DNA from: JBJENW01 sp051880395
GTDB taxonomy: Bacteria; Bacillota; Clostridia; Lachnospirales; Lachnospiraceae
Length of the DNA: 26,368 bases
NCBI GenBank assembly: GCA_051880395.1
Contig: JBJENW010000026.1
Span: forward strand, 1 to 26,368
Direction: 5' to 3'
This document shows positions 1 to 7,413 of this stretch, piece after piece. The notes under the pieces are model-generated. The model saw only the letters and a program-made list of their open reading frames with translations, ran no database searches and was not told the DNA's origin. The position numbers and the translations under genes were made by a program. Positions within the stretch are counted from its first letter, which is position 1. Every line of letters starts with the position of its first letter.

Positions 1-100
1 ATCTTTGCCGCACTTTTCATACGAATATTTTTTCATACAAAACTTCTGATTTGTCGAGCAGACCACTACATTACTGCTCCACTACTTTTAGAGAACTTTT

Positions 101-508
101 ACGAAAAATATCTCAACCAATCGGTTCCAATACACAGTTTTCGTTATTTGGCGGGGGCACACAAGGGGAGGGGATGCTGGCAGGGAAGTGGCTTTGACAG
201 AAATGATAGTGAGTTCAGGTGGGGAAACTTGCGATGCCTTTCCTGTCTTGCCGTAAGACGGACCGGCTGTGCGTATGTGTACGCCAGAGAAAGAATCCGT
301 TTTTGAATCTTACTCTGGCGTACACATACGTGCAGACTGTCCGACCTACGGAAGACAGGAAAAATCAAGCATCGCAAGTTTCCCCACCCGAACTCGACTT
401 CATTTCTGTCTAGCCACTTCCCTGCCAGCATCCCCTCCCCTTTTGTGCCCCCGCCAAATACCGAAAACGTCCGCGTAGGGAATCCCCCTCGGTTGAGATA
501 TTTTTCGT
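101..508. repeat. Long imperfect palindrome, hairpin element 1 (B arm left, A arm right)
   Basis: Two arms of about 200 bp face each other around a short centre near 300-305. The longest perfect block includes GGGGAGGGGATGCTGGCAGG in both arms. Arm-specific blocks recur in the other two copies: the left (B) arm has CTTTGACAGAAATGATAGT, and the right (A) arm read on the minus strand has CTAGACAGAAATGAAGT. Both ends carry AAAAATATCTCAACC, so a transcript in either direction ends the hairpin in ggttgagatatttttcg, a U-run. An outer near-repeat GAGCARACCACTAC lies at 56-69 and, inverted, at 540-553, where it touches the stop codon of the FHA gene. Positions 1-100 otherwise show only AT-rich flank with no gene. 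The nature of the element is unknown; structured RNA, giant bidirectional terminator or a non-autonomous mobile palindrome are the options. Confidence 0.9.
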
Positions 509-551
509 CAGAACCCCCAAAAGCAGCGGATTCAGCATCGTAGTGGTTTGC

Positions 552-1823
552 TCAACAAGAAAATAGAAATTTCTGGTTTGCAAAACAAATTTCGTCGCCT
601 TGTGCGAGTTTGACCTGTTCTTTAAAGTCTAAGAGGCGTCCGTTTAAGGTCGTTCCGTTTAGGGAATTTAAGTCTTCGATGTAATAGCCGTCCGGGCGAT
701 GTAAAATCCGCGCGTGGATCCGGCTGACTGCCATATCCTGTAAGAGACCGTCCACGCCCTCTGCCCGGCTTCCGATCAGATACTCCTCCCGGTCGATCAG
801 AAAATCGGACATGTTTCCATCCCCCTCATAGTGGAGCATCGCACTCGCATTCGGTGTGCGCATGCCGAGAAATACCGTTTTTCGCTCTTCTTTTTCTTCA
901 TAAAATGCTGTCGGCTCAAATAGGATTTCCTCCGCTTCTTCTTTTCGAAGTTTTGAAAACCCGCCAGATTTTCGTTTTTCTTTTGATACCGGTGTTTTTT
1001 TCTTCCTATGAAAAAATGAGAAATGTTTCTTTTTCTCTTTTTTCTTTGGCAAACTCTCGAACTCCGGCTGCGTCTCTATCTCAAATTTCTCCCGTCTCTG
1101 ATTCCTCACATCCGCAATATCCGCCTGCCTGAGCATCTGACTGTTACTGTAGCGCACCCGCTCGTTTTCCCTTTCAAACGGCACACTTCTTTCTTCTTGC
1201 GAATTCTCCATTTCTGTATGATCTGCCGCTTGTTCCTGTGCAGGCTCTGTCTGTTGCAAAGATACTTCTTCTGTCAAGGGTTCGTTTTTATGAAGGCGCG
1301 CCTGATGGAGAATTTCTCGAAAACTACCCTTTTGCTCCACAACCCCCTGATACACATCATAACCGAGTTTCACTGCCTGTGCATCACTGTGATCTAACTT
1401 GGAAAGCAGGTATTCCAAAAGCCCTGTCAATGAAGTTTCCTCTTTTTCATCTGCAGCCGGGCAATAACAAAATGAGATTTCTGCGTTCCCACTTTCCAAA
1501 AAAATGTATGCCGGAGACAGCAAAAGCCGTTCTTCCTGTAATAAAAATCTGGCGAGCAGATTCCAGGTATTTTCTAATCCACTTAAGATTGTCTCTAAAA
1601 GTTCTATCCGCAGACTACCGTTGGAAAGAACTGCCTCTAATGGCTGTTTTCCGGTGATATCATACCAGTACTGCTGCCGCTGCCCGGTATCCACCACCTC
1701 TAACTGTAATAATCCCGCCGGCCGGTTATGCGCGAGCATCTGAAGCTGGTAGGCCGGACTTTGATTGGTTCCATATAAAATCATATAACTCTGATTCATT
1801 TTTCTTTTATACTGTGTTTCCAT
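552..1823 (-). CDS. FHA domain protein with N-terminal DUF6382-like domain
   Basis: A 423-residue cytoplasmic protein and the last gene of the Tad operon. Residues 1 to about 165 resemble the DUF6382 domain that commonly accompanies FHA in Clostridia. A charged linker follows, with a strongly basic stretch around residues 255-285. The FHA fold occupies about 341-423, with the phosphothreonine-binding signature visible as GS, SRIHARI, DLNSLNGT and N. FHA domains bind phosphothreonine peptides, so the protein probably links Ser/Thr kinase signalling to the pilus machine; that role is inference from context. A start five codons upstream is possible, but the chosen ATG follows AGGAGGAAAT, which would otherwise lie inside the coding sequence. 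The stop codon abuts the flank of hairpin element 1. Confidence 0.85.
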   Translation of the reverse strand: METQYKRKMNQSYMILYGTNQSPAYQLQMLAHNRPAGLLQLEVVDTGQRQQYWYDITGKQPLEAVLSNGSLRIELLETILSGLENTWNLLARFLLQEERLLLSPAYIFLESGNAEISFCYCPAADEKEETSLTGLLEYLLSKLDHSDAQAVKLGYDVYQGVVEQKGSFREILHQARLHKNEPLTEEVSLQQTEPAQEQAADHTEMENSQEERSVPFERENERVRYSNSQMLRQADIADVRNQRREKFEIETQPEFESLPKKKEKKKHFSFFHRKKKTPVSKEKRKSGGFSKLRKEEAEEILFEPTAFYEEKEERKTVFLGMRTPNASAMLHYEGDGNMSDFLIDREEYLIGSRAEGVDGLLQDMAVSRIHARILHRPDGYYIEDLNSLNGTTLNGRLLDFKEQVKLAQGDEICFANQKFLFSC

Positions 1824-1841
1824 ATTTCCTCCTGACATACG

Positions 1842-2063
1842 CTAATGTAATGCATCCGCCGTTTTTTTGAGCATCTGTAAATGGCGAAAATTTTCTGCTG
1901 CTTCTAATTCCATCAGTGTTTCCGTTTTTTCTGCCGCTTTTTCACACTGTTGACAGAGATCGACCGCTCCAAGGATCGATACGCTCAATACTCCTAAAAT
2001 CACCGGTAGAAGCAGTGTCATTTCCAACGTGTAACTCCCTTTTAACGCTCGTCTTTTTCTCAT
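1842..2063 (-). CDS. Short TadE-like pseudopilin
   Basis: A 73-residue protein. It has a basic N-terminus, then a class III prepilin-like junction (KGSYTLEMTLLLPVILGVL), one hydrophobic helix at about 15-35, and a short charged helical tail. The TLE motif right after the Gly is typical of TadE/TadF minor pilins, which are cleaved by the Tad prepilin peptidase. Here the extracellular part is only about 40 residues, far shorter than usual TadE, so it may act as a minor or priming subunit. It starts 4 bp after the preceding peptidase gene, with GGTAAGGAA upstream of the ATG. Longer readings that begin upstream lie inside the peptidase gene and are not credible. Confidence 0.75.
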   Translation of the reverse strand: MRKRRALKGSYTLEMTLLLPVILGVLSVSILGAVDLCQQCEKAAEKTETLMELEAAENFRHLQMLKKTADALH

Positions 2064-2067
2064 TTCC

Positions 2068-2475
2068 TTACCCCCATTGCACCACTGCAAATGCAAGACA
2101 CAGAAACGGCACAAACGGCAGCTCAAATTTTCGGTCTTTTTTAAAAAAAACAAGCAGGATGACTGCCGCCACAGCAGAAAAAAGAAGCGCCAGAAATAAT
2201 AATGCAAGATTTTTCTTCCAGCCAAAAAATACACCTGTAGCCATCAGTAAAACGCCATCCGCCGCACCGATCTCTCCTGTCAGTTTCCCGAGTATCAGCA
2301 TTCCAAGTCCGATCGCCGCACCACCGAGCATATTGATAAAATCCGTCTGCTGCCGTATGACTAAAGACGACAGGACCGCCAACGCCGTCAATGCCAGACT
2401 TCGATATGTCACTTCCTTCTTTTTCAGATCCTGCAGGGCACAGAGCGAAAGTGCCCCCATAACTGCTGTTTCCAT
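2068..2475 (-). CDS. Second A24-type prepilin peptidase of the Tad operon
   Basis: A 135-residue polytopic membrane protein of the A24 aspartic protease family. It is minimal in size and lacks a methyltransferase domain, like TadV/CpaA. The two expected catalytic aspartates are visible: D16 (LQDLKKKEVT) and D73 in GEIGAADG, the counterpart of the GxGD motif. It would cleave class III leaders of Flp or TadE-like pilins at the inner face of the membrane. It sits between the two TadE-like genes, with AGAAGGAGGAAACAG before the ATG. A separate A24 peptidase heads the same operon, so this one may be dedicated to the minor pilins; that division of labour is inference. Confidence 0.8.
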   Translation of the reverse strand: METAVMGALSLCALQDLKKKEVTYRSLALTALAVLSSLVIRQQTDFINMLGGAAIGLGMLILGKLTGEIGAADGVLLMATGVFFGWKKNLALLFLALLFSAVAAVILLVFFKKDRKFELPFVPFLCLAFAVVQWG

Positions 2476-2488
2476 CTGTTTCCTCCTT

Positions 2489-3379
2489 CTATTTTCCGCC
2501 GCAGCTCTTGCACGGTCTTCTGCCTCCCACCTTGGAAAGTGGAATTTCCTTTACCGTACGTTTTAACCCGCTGCAGTTCCTATTTTTATGATAATTGGTT
2601 CCATAATCTGTAATATAGACATTTCCCGATTTTAAGCTGCCTTTGCAGCAAGAACAAGCATAATATTTCCCGCCGTCTTTATTTCGAAGTTTCTCCACCG
2701 TTTTGACATCCACACTGCGAATGCTTAAATCGAGATGTTTACAGCTTTTCGTGGTATGATACACACTTCCCGTCTCTGTGATATACACGATTTTGTCTTC
2801 TTTTTCTGCTTCCTGCAGTCCATGATCCCCCGTCCACTTATGCGTGCGGGCGCGTTGTTGGACATCCACGGTCTTGATCTTTTTAAAAAAGTTAAACGGC
2901 AGCTGCAGTTTGTACCTTACGATCAGATCAATGTAATCCCCCGATAGATCACTCTGTGAAAAATTTAATCCCACTACTCCGGATTTTATAAACTTTGTTT
3001 CTGCACCGCTTTGTTTCAGCTGTGCTGTCACCATTCCTTTTGCCACCGTTTTGCTTATCAATTTTCCACCCTTAGACAACTGCTGCATTTTTTCTTTATC
3101 CGCATCGCCTTCTTGTAGCACATCCCCCACGCCCGCGTAAACCGCCATCGTACGGCTGGTATACTGCAAGGCCTGCTCTACCTGTATTTCCATCTTGATC
3201 ACTTGAAAGAAAAACAGGAAATAAAACAGAATCAGTACAAATATCGGAAGAACCAGCGTCGCCTCCAATGTCATAGAACCTCTCTGAAAGGCAGCATGGG
3301 AAGATGCCCCCGAATCAACAATTGCAGAGAGAAAGACTTGTTTATTTTTTTGATCATTTAAAAATTTATTCTGAGGCAT
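2489..3379 (-). CDS. TadE-like minor pilin with two C-terminal Cys/His repeats
   Basis: A 296-residue protein. The leader covers residues 1 to about 34, then GSMTLEATLVLP marks the TadE-type processing site, and a hydrophobic helix spans about 38-60. The middle is an extracellular domain. The C-terminus holds two related repeats of the YHxxxxCxxL...CxxC type. The first has H208, C213, C242 and C245; the second has H264, C269, C290 and C293. Such repeats resemble small metal-binding modules seen at the ends of other secreted Gram-positive proteins, so zinc binding is plausible but unproven. The ATG lies 12 nt from AAGGAGG. An earlier ATG, 4 nt from the SD, opens only a nine-codon frame. The first 30 codons are bracketed by a perfect 15-bp inverted repeat. 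Confidence 0.75.
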   Translation of the reverse strand: MPQNKFLNDQKNKQVFLSAIVDSGASSHAAFQRGSMTLEATLVLPIFVLILFYFLFFFQVIKMEIQVEQALQYTSRTMAVYAGVGDVLQEGDADKEKMQQLSKGGKLISKTVAKGMVTAQLKQSGAETKFIKSGVVGLNFSQSDLSGDYIDLIVRYKLQLPFNFFKKIKTVDVQQRARTHKWTGDHGLQEAEKEDKIVYITETGSVYHTTKSCKHLDLSIRSVDVKTVEKLRNKDGGKYYACSCCKGSLKSGNVYITDYGTNYHKNRNCSGLKRTVKEIPLSKVGGRRPCKSCGGK

Positions 3380-3389
3380 CTTCCCATGC
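3294..3389. repeat. 15-bp perfect inverted repeats flanking a 66-bp segment (candidate invertible leader)
   Basis: GCATGGGAAGATGCC at 3294-3308 is repeated as its exact reverse complement at 3375-3389. The 66-bp spacer keeps the reading frame. One repeat overlaps the start codon of the TadE-like gene and the other encodes ASSHA in its leader. Each repeat is itself a weak dyad, GGCAT and ATGCC around a 6-bp asymmetric core CTTCCC, the layout of many site-specific recombination sites. Reading the spacer in the opposite direction also gives an open, in-frame leader. The alternative is an mRNA stem that sequesters the start codon just after the SD. Confidence 0.6.
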
Positions 3390-3400
3390 CACCTCCTTTA

Positions 3401-5062
3401 TTACTTTGTTTTTTCATAGGTTCCGTGAAATTCTCCCTGTGTCTTCCAACTCTCAGGTGCTCCCGGAAGTTGAAACAGATCAAAAACCAGACCACTTTCA
3501 TAACGCACCTTCCCATCTATTTTGTATAACATACAATCCATACGAAACTTTTCATATCCTTTTTGTTTTCGAACCGACCACTCGATCAGATCCATCGTTC
3601 GGTAATTGAGCAGCCTGTCTTTTTGCAGATACATAAAAATCTGTAAATAATCTTCATAGGTAAGCCCCAGCTCCCACTGTGCACTTTCATCTTCTTTGCT
3701 TTCATCCAGATCCGGCTTTTTCAGATCGACACCATTTCCCGGTTTTTTTAAATCCACACTGCTTCCCGGTTTTTTCAGATCAACGTTTTTGCTTGCGCGA
3801 ACAGTTGCTTCTGATGTCGATACCGAAGACATCTGCCTGCTTCCCCCTGTCGGTATGCCTCCCTTCATGATCGCAACCCGTTTTCCAGCCAAAAGATCTT
3901 TGACATCTCCCATACTGTCTGTCACAGATCGCGCTGCCAAGATCACATCCGCGACCACCTGCGGTCCCAGGCCCGGAATCCAAAATGCCATGGCATTGCC
4001 GATCAATTCTGCCTCCTCCACGGACGTTGCATCCGTAAAACGGTATACCAGATTAAATCCTTCCCGAACGGCAAACAACCGGTTTGTCACACTCTCTAAG
4101 TTTTCCTTGTCACTGTCTTTTCCGGCAATGATATATTCGATCTCATACTTTGCATCATGCTGATTCACGGAATTGGTATAGCAGGAGAATTTCTTCTTGA
4201 TATACTGCTGAAACAAGACTTTTTCAAACGCGGAGGAACTATACGCACTCGCCCGGTTTCCTTTATTTTTGTTTCGTTTCTCTAAACGATCGCTCAGATC
4301 AAATGTTGCACCGGAAATCTTCGCACCGTTTGTATAGTAAGCGAGGACTCCCATGGAATGAATTTTCTCGCGCTCAGTCTTTTCTTTTTCCACTTCCTCG
4401 TCATATTTTTGTTGCGCCTCTTCCTTAGACATCTCCGGCTCCGAAGAACTGTCTTCTGACGACTGCTCTGTTTCACTTTCGGCTGCGTTTTTTTCCGCCT
4501 CTGCTTTCGCTTTTTCTCCATTATCAATGATCTTTTCCGGCTTTTCGCTGCTGGACTCTTTCTTTGAAACCTCCTGCGCCTTCTCCTGAATCTGATTGAC
4601 CAGATCCGCTGGAACAGAATCTTTTATGGCGCGCACCGCCTCATGGCGGAATACCTGTCCGTCCTGATCTGTTGCAAACTCATAGGTATCCAACAACACA
4701 TCTTTTACCGGAAGATTCAGATAATTGCCGCCTTTTTCTCCCGGCACGCCATCTTTTTCCCCACTGTTGTACTGTGTATCCTCTTTGATCTTTTCTTCTA
4801 CTTTTTTTGTCTCAAATGCACCCGTTCCATAGGAACCGTCATGGAACAAGACCTCGTACTCGTCCCACAACGGTGTACTGTATTCTGCCATCGCAGATTC
4901 CCCGGCCATCCGGGCACTGGTCTGGGCTTTTTGAACCAGACCATCTGCCCGTGCGCCTTCTAATAATGTCAAAAGCAGGGAAAGCATCGGTACCAGCAAT
5001 AAAACGAAAAATAACGTAATACTTCCTTTTTCTGCTTTCACCGGCTTATTTCCATAATCCAT
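3401..5062 (-). CDS. DUF5702-type Tad-associated membrane-anchored protein
   Basis: About 553 residues. Near the N-terminus is a TadE/TadG-like element, KGSITLFFVLLLVPMLSLLL, with the usual Gly before the hydrophobic helix and an acidic residue after it. This is the DUF5702 arrangement found in clostridial Tad loci. A long extracellular region follows, with an acidic Ser/Glu/Lys-rich low-complexity stretch near residues 165-240 and a three-fold VDLKKPG repeat near 430-455. By position it is probably a pilus-tip or surface adhesin-like subunit (inference). The start is uncertain. A TTG at 5083 lacks an SD, while the ATG at 5062 overlaps the 3' end of the Flp gene and suits translational coupling. 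Confidence 0.75.
   Translation of the reverse strand: MDYGNKPVKAEKGSITLFFVLLLVPMLSLLLTLLEGARADGLVQKAQTSARMAGESAMAEYSTPLWDEYEVLFHDGSYGTGAFETKKVEEKIKEDTQYNSGEKDGVPGEKGGNYLNLPVKDVLLDTYEFATDQDGQVFRHEAVRAIKDSVPADLVNQIQEKAQEVSKKESSSEKPEKIIDNGEKAKAEAEKNAAESETEQSSEDSSSEPEMSKEEAQQKYDEEVEKEKTEREKIHSMGVLAYYTNGAKISGATFDLSDRLEKRNKNKGNRASAYSSSAFEKVLFQQYIKKKFSCYTNSVNQHDAKYEIEYIIAGKDSDKENLESVTNRLFAVREGFNLVYRFTDATSVEEAELIGNAMAFWIPGLGPQVVADVILAARSVTDSMGDVKDLLAGKRVAIMKGGIPTGGSRQMSSVSTSEATVRASKNVDLKKPGSSVDLKKPGNGVDLKKPDLDESKEDESAQWELGLTYEDYLQIFMYLQKDRLLNYRTMDLIEWSVRKQKGYEKFRMDCMLYKIDGKVRYESGLVFDLFQLPGAPESWKTQGEFHGTYEKTK
3704..3784 (-). repeat. Three tandem 27-bp repeats in the DUF5702 gene
   Basis: Three in-frame copies encode VDLKKPGSS, VDLKKPGNG and VDLKKPDLD. 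Codons differ between copies (GTT, GTG and GTC for Val; CTG and TTA for Leu), so the array is not a fresh slippage product. It lies in a likely extracellular linker. Confidence 0.85.
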
Positions 5063-5225
5063 TTGATGTCGCTTTACTTTCAATCAGCTTAAACCAGCTT
5101 TTGATCAAACTACTTGCTTTCGAACTAAACAACATAACTAACGTGATCAACACGGCGATGATCATAATGATCTCTACGGTTCCCATTCCATCTTCTTCTT
5201 TTAAAAATTCTTTCCATTCTCTCAT
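5046..5225 (-). CDS. flp: Flp-type major pilin
   Basis: A 59-residue gene easily missed because of its size. It begins MREWKEFLKEEDG, then MGTVEIIMIIAVLITLVML. This matches Flp prepilins: a short charged leader ending in Gly, a TVE motif at mature position 3-5 with the conserved Glu, and a single hydrophobic helix followed by a short polar tail. After cleavage at the Gly by the Tad prepilin peptidase, the 46-residue mature subunit would polymerise into the pilus fibre. The ATG has AAAAGGAG at good distance. An overlapping upstream ATG stops after two codons. The gene sits between tadC and the DUF5702 gene, whose start overlaps its 3' end. It is the only Flp-like gene in the operon. Confidence 0.85.
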   Translation of the reverse strand: MREWKEFLKEEDGMGTVEIIMIIAVLITLVMLFSSKASSLIKSWFKLIESKATSNGLWK

Positions 5226-5257
5226 AACATTTCTCCTTTTGATTTCATTGTTTTTTG

Positions 5258-6616
5258 TTACATCTGTAAAAATACACCTGCCATCAGAATCACCATAATA
5301 TCCAACAGCATGAGCAGCATCGGAAACAATAGCTTATTTCCAGCTTCCTCCGCCACTTTCTGCACCATCTGACGACGCTTGTGCAGCGCTTCTTCGGACT
5401 CTTTTTCCAACATTGCCGCGAGCGCTTTTGTTCCTTTTCTGAGGTTCTGACTGATATACGAGCAGAGTCTGCGGTACTCCGGTGTCTGGCATCGTTCTCC
5501 GAAGCGCTCATATACGCGCACTTCCCCGATTCCTTCCTGCAGCTCCTGCGTCGCGACCAACACCTGTTCATACACTTCATGATATTCACTTGCCCCATGC
5601 TTTCGCTGCAGACGGTACGTTTCACCGAGCCGTTTAAATACGGCATCCATATTCATGCCGGCCCCGAGGAGTACCGCCATCTTACTGACAAAATCCGGAT
5701 AATCCCGCTCCAGCTGAATGGTGGTTTTTTTTCGCTGTTCTACGATATCCTGCTTTTCTTTCCATTCCAGCATCACGGCAAGTAATATCCCCAACACCGG
5801 TAAAACAATCAGATACGGAAGACTTTTTCCCTTTTTCCACTCGACTTTTTTCTGATCCACGGTTGTCGGAAGGGAAATCTCTTTTTCTTCCTGCTTCTCT
5901 TCAATCTGCGAAGAGACTGCCTGCTGCACTGCCTGTAGCAGCTGCTCGGTTTTTGACAGGGGTCTCTGATACAGCGTTCCCTGAAACGAATGCCTGAGCG
6001 AATAATTCGCATAACGAAGTCTCACACAAAACGCCATTTTCATTCCGTCTTTTGGGATTGCATCATCCTGCAGCTTTCCGTCCTCGTCGATCGGATCCGG
6101 CGCGCTTTCCTCGTGTATTTGTTCTTCCACGACGACATCCTGCCACTTTTCGGGATGTTCTTCCATCTCTTCTTCCACGGAAGCTGTGTCCGTGTTTTTG
6201 GTGTCGGACTGCTCTTTGTCTGCTTCTTCCAATGGTTCCATATCCCATTCGGCACTCACCAGACCGTCGGCGTAACTCTCCTTCATGTGGACGGCTTTTG
6301 TGATATGAGACAGCGTCTGTCCTTTTTCCAAAAACGACGCTTCCATCTCTTTTTCTGCGTTTTTCAAAAGCTTCTCTGCCTGCTTTTTGGTCAGCTTTTG
6401 CTCCGGTACCTCGACACTGACGGTTTCCTCCTCTGTCGCATCTTTAATCTGAAAGGTCAGTTCCTCCGTACTTTCCCCGCTTCCCGGATCGCCGCGGATC
6501 AGAACCGGTGCCTGATCCTTTGACTGCTGCATTTGCAGCATCACACCCAGAAAAAGGAATACGCCAACGACAAGCAGCTGCTTTTGTCTTTTCGTAAGTT
6601 CTTTCTTTTTCTTCAT
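5258..6616 (-). CDS. tadC: TadC-like pilus platform protein with large N-terminal extension
   Basis: A 452-residue inner-membrane protein. The C-terminal part is a type II secretion F domain (about 300-430), with flanking transmembrane helices at about 266-283 and 430-450, as in TadC. It would form the assembly platform with TadB. Unusually, an additional N-terminal helix (13-28) is followed by about 235 residues rich in Glu, Asp and Lys before the TadC part. With helices at both ends, that segment is predicted to lie outside the cell. TadC alone is normally near 300 residues. The ATG was chosen for AAAGGA eight bases upstream; a TTG seven codons earlier has no SD. It starts 14 bp after tadB. 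Confidence 0.8.
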   Translation of the reverse strand: MKKKKELTKRQKQLLVVGVFLFLGVMLQMQQSKDQAPVLIRGDPGSGESTEELTFQIKDATEEETVSVEVPEQKLTKKQAEKLLKNAEKEMEASFLEKGQTLSHITKAVHMKESYADGLVSAEWDMEPLEEADKEQSDTKNTDTASVEEEMEEHPEKWQDVVVEEQIHEESAPDPIDEDGKLQDDAIPKDGMKMAFCVRLRYANYSLRHSFQGTLYQRPLSKTEQLLQAVQQAVSSQIEEKQEEKEISLPTTVDQKKVEWKKGKSLPYLIVLPVLGILLAVMLEWKEKQDIVEQRKKTTIQLERDYPDFVSKMAVLLGAGMNMDAVFKRLGETYRLQRKHGASEYHEVYEQVLVATQELQEGIGEVRVYERFGERCQTPEYRRLCSYISQNLRKGTKALAAMLEKESEEALHKRRQMVQKVAEEAGNKLLFPMLLMLLDIMVILMAGVFLQM

Positions 6617-6630
6617 TTTATTTTTCCTTT

Positions 6631-7413
6631 CTAACAACGAACATCGCCAATTTTTGCCGACAGCCAGATTGCAAATGCATAGCCCAGAAGTGCCGCCGTC
6701 ATCACAAGAATTCCCGTTGGATTCCCGTACAGGGAAGCCAGAAACTGTGGCGAAGAAATATTGATAAATGCCAGGATTCCAAGTGGTATGACATCCATCA
6801 TCTTCTGTTCCATCCGCTGGGATGCCAAAAGTGTATCAATCTCCTGCTGTGCCTCGATCTTCGACTGGATATGCTCTGCGGTCACACGCATGACTTTGAT
6901 AAAATCCCCGCCGCTTCGCTTTGCAAACTGAAAGATCTGACAGAAACTGATGATATCCTCACAGGCACTGCGTGCCGCAAAATCCACCAGAAGCTGCTCC
7001 AGAGGGATGTTCAAACGGATTGCCGTATTCATCTGGATGAGTTCCTGTGTCATCCGGCTCTCCCTGCCATGGAGCTGCTGCATATCATGCTGTGCCTCGC
7101 GCCAGGCATTCTCAATCGAATAGCCTGCCTGCATGGCAGATGAGATGGACTGCAGAGCATCTTTAAATTCCATGCACAGGGTTTGCTGAATCTTTTGAAT
7201 CTGCTGCTTTTTTCTACTCTTATAAAGAAACGGACAGAAGATCAAAATACAGACCATCCCGATCACACTGCGGTAAAACAGCCACGAGATCAGACCTGTC
7301 AAAAGAACTGAGACACCGATGATGGCAACATGCTCCTTTTTTGTAAACGTATATTCGGCATAATCGTATGCCTCGTTTTTCTTCTCATTTTCCACTTTAC
7401 GCTGTCTTTTCAT
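6631..7413 (-). CDS. tadB: TadB pilus platform protein
   Basis: A 260-residue membrane protein with two helices near 28-68, a central F domain (about 75-200) and a helical pair at about 208-253. The segment FKDALQSISSAMQAGYSIENA is the typical start of a T2SS F domain. With the TadC-like protein it should form the membrane platform that couples TadA ATP hydrolysis to pilin insertion. The start overlaps tadA by 17 bp and has GGAGGAGAG upstream, consistent with coupled translation. The length is in the normal range for Gram-positive TadB. Confidence 0.88.
   Translation of the reverse strand: MKRQRKVENEKKNEAYDYAEYTFTKKEHVAIIGVSVLLTGLISWLFYRSVIGMVCILIFCPFLYKSRKKQQIQKIQQTLCMEFKDALQSISSAMQAGYSIENAWREAQHDMQQLHGRESRMTQELIQMNTAIRLNIPLEQLLVDFAARSACEDIISFCQIFQFAKRSGGDFIKVMRVTAEHIQSKIEAQQEIDTLLASQRMEQKMMDVIPLGILAFINISSPQFLASLYGNPTGILVMTAALLGYAFAIWLSAKIGDVRC

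Noticed and set aside
144..431. Open frames of 64-140 codons crossing the palindromes, with a shared LDRNEVEFG-like start in all three A arms
   Set aside because: The shared residues come from the fixed DNA blocks. The variable parts encode unrelated residues, start codons and SD are not conserved, and both strands are open. Stem composition explains the frames better than a protein.
101..508. Insertion sequence or integron end
   Set aside because: No transposase or recombinase frame, no target duplication visible, and the arm asymmetry is unlike ordinary IS termini. A non-autonomous element cannot be excluded and is left as an option in the findings.
3704..3784. CRISPR-like or minisatellite array
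   Set aside because: Only three 27-bp in-frame units with no spacers; it is a protein repeat.
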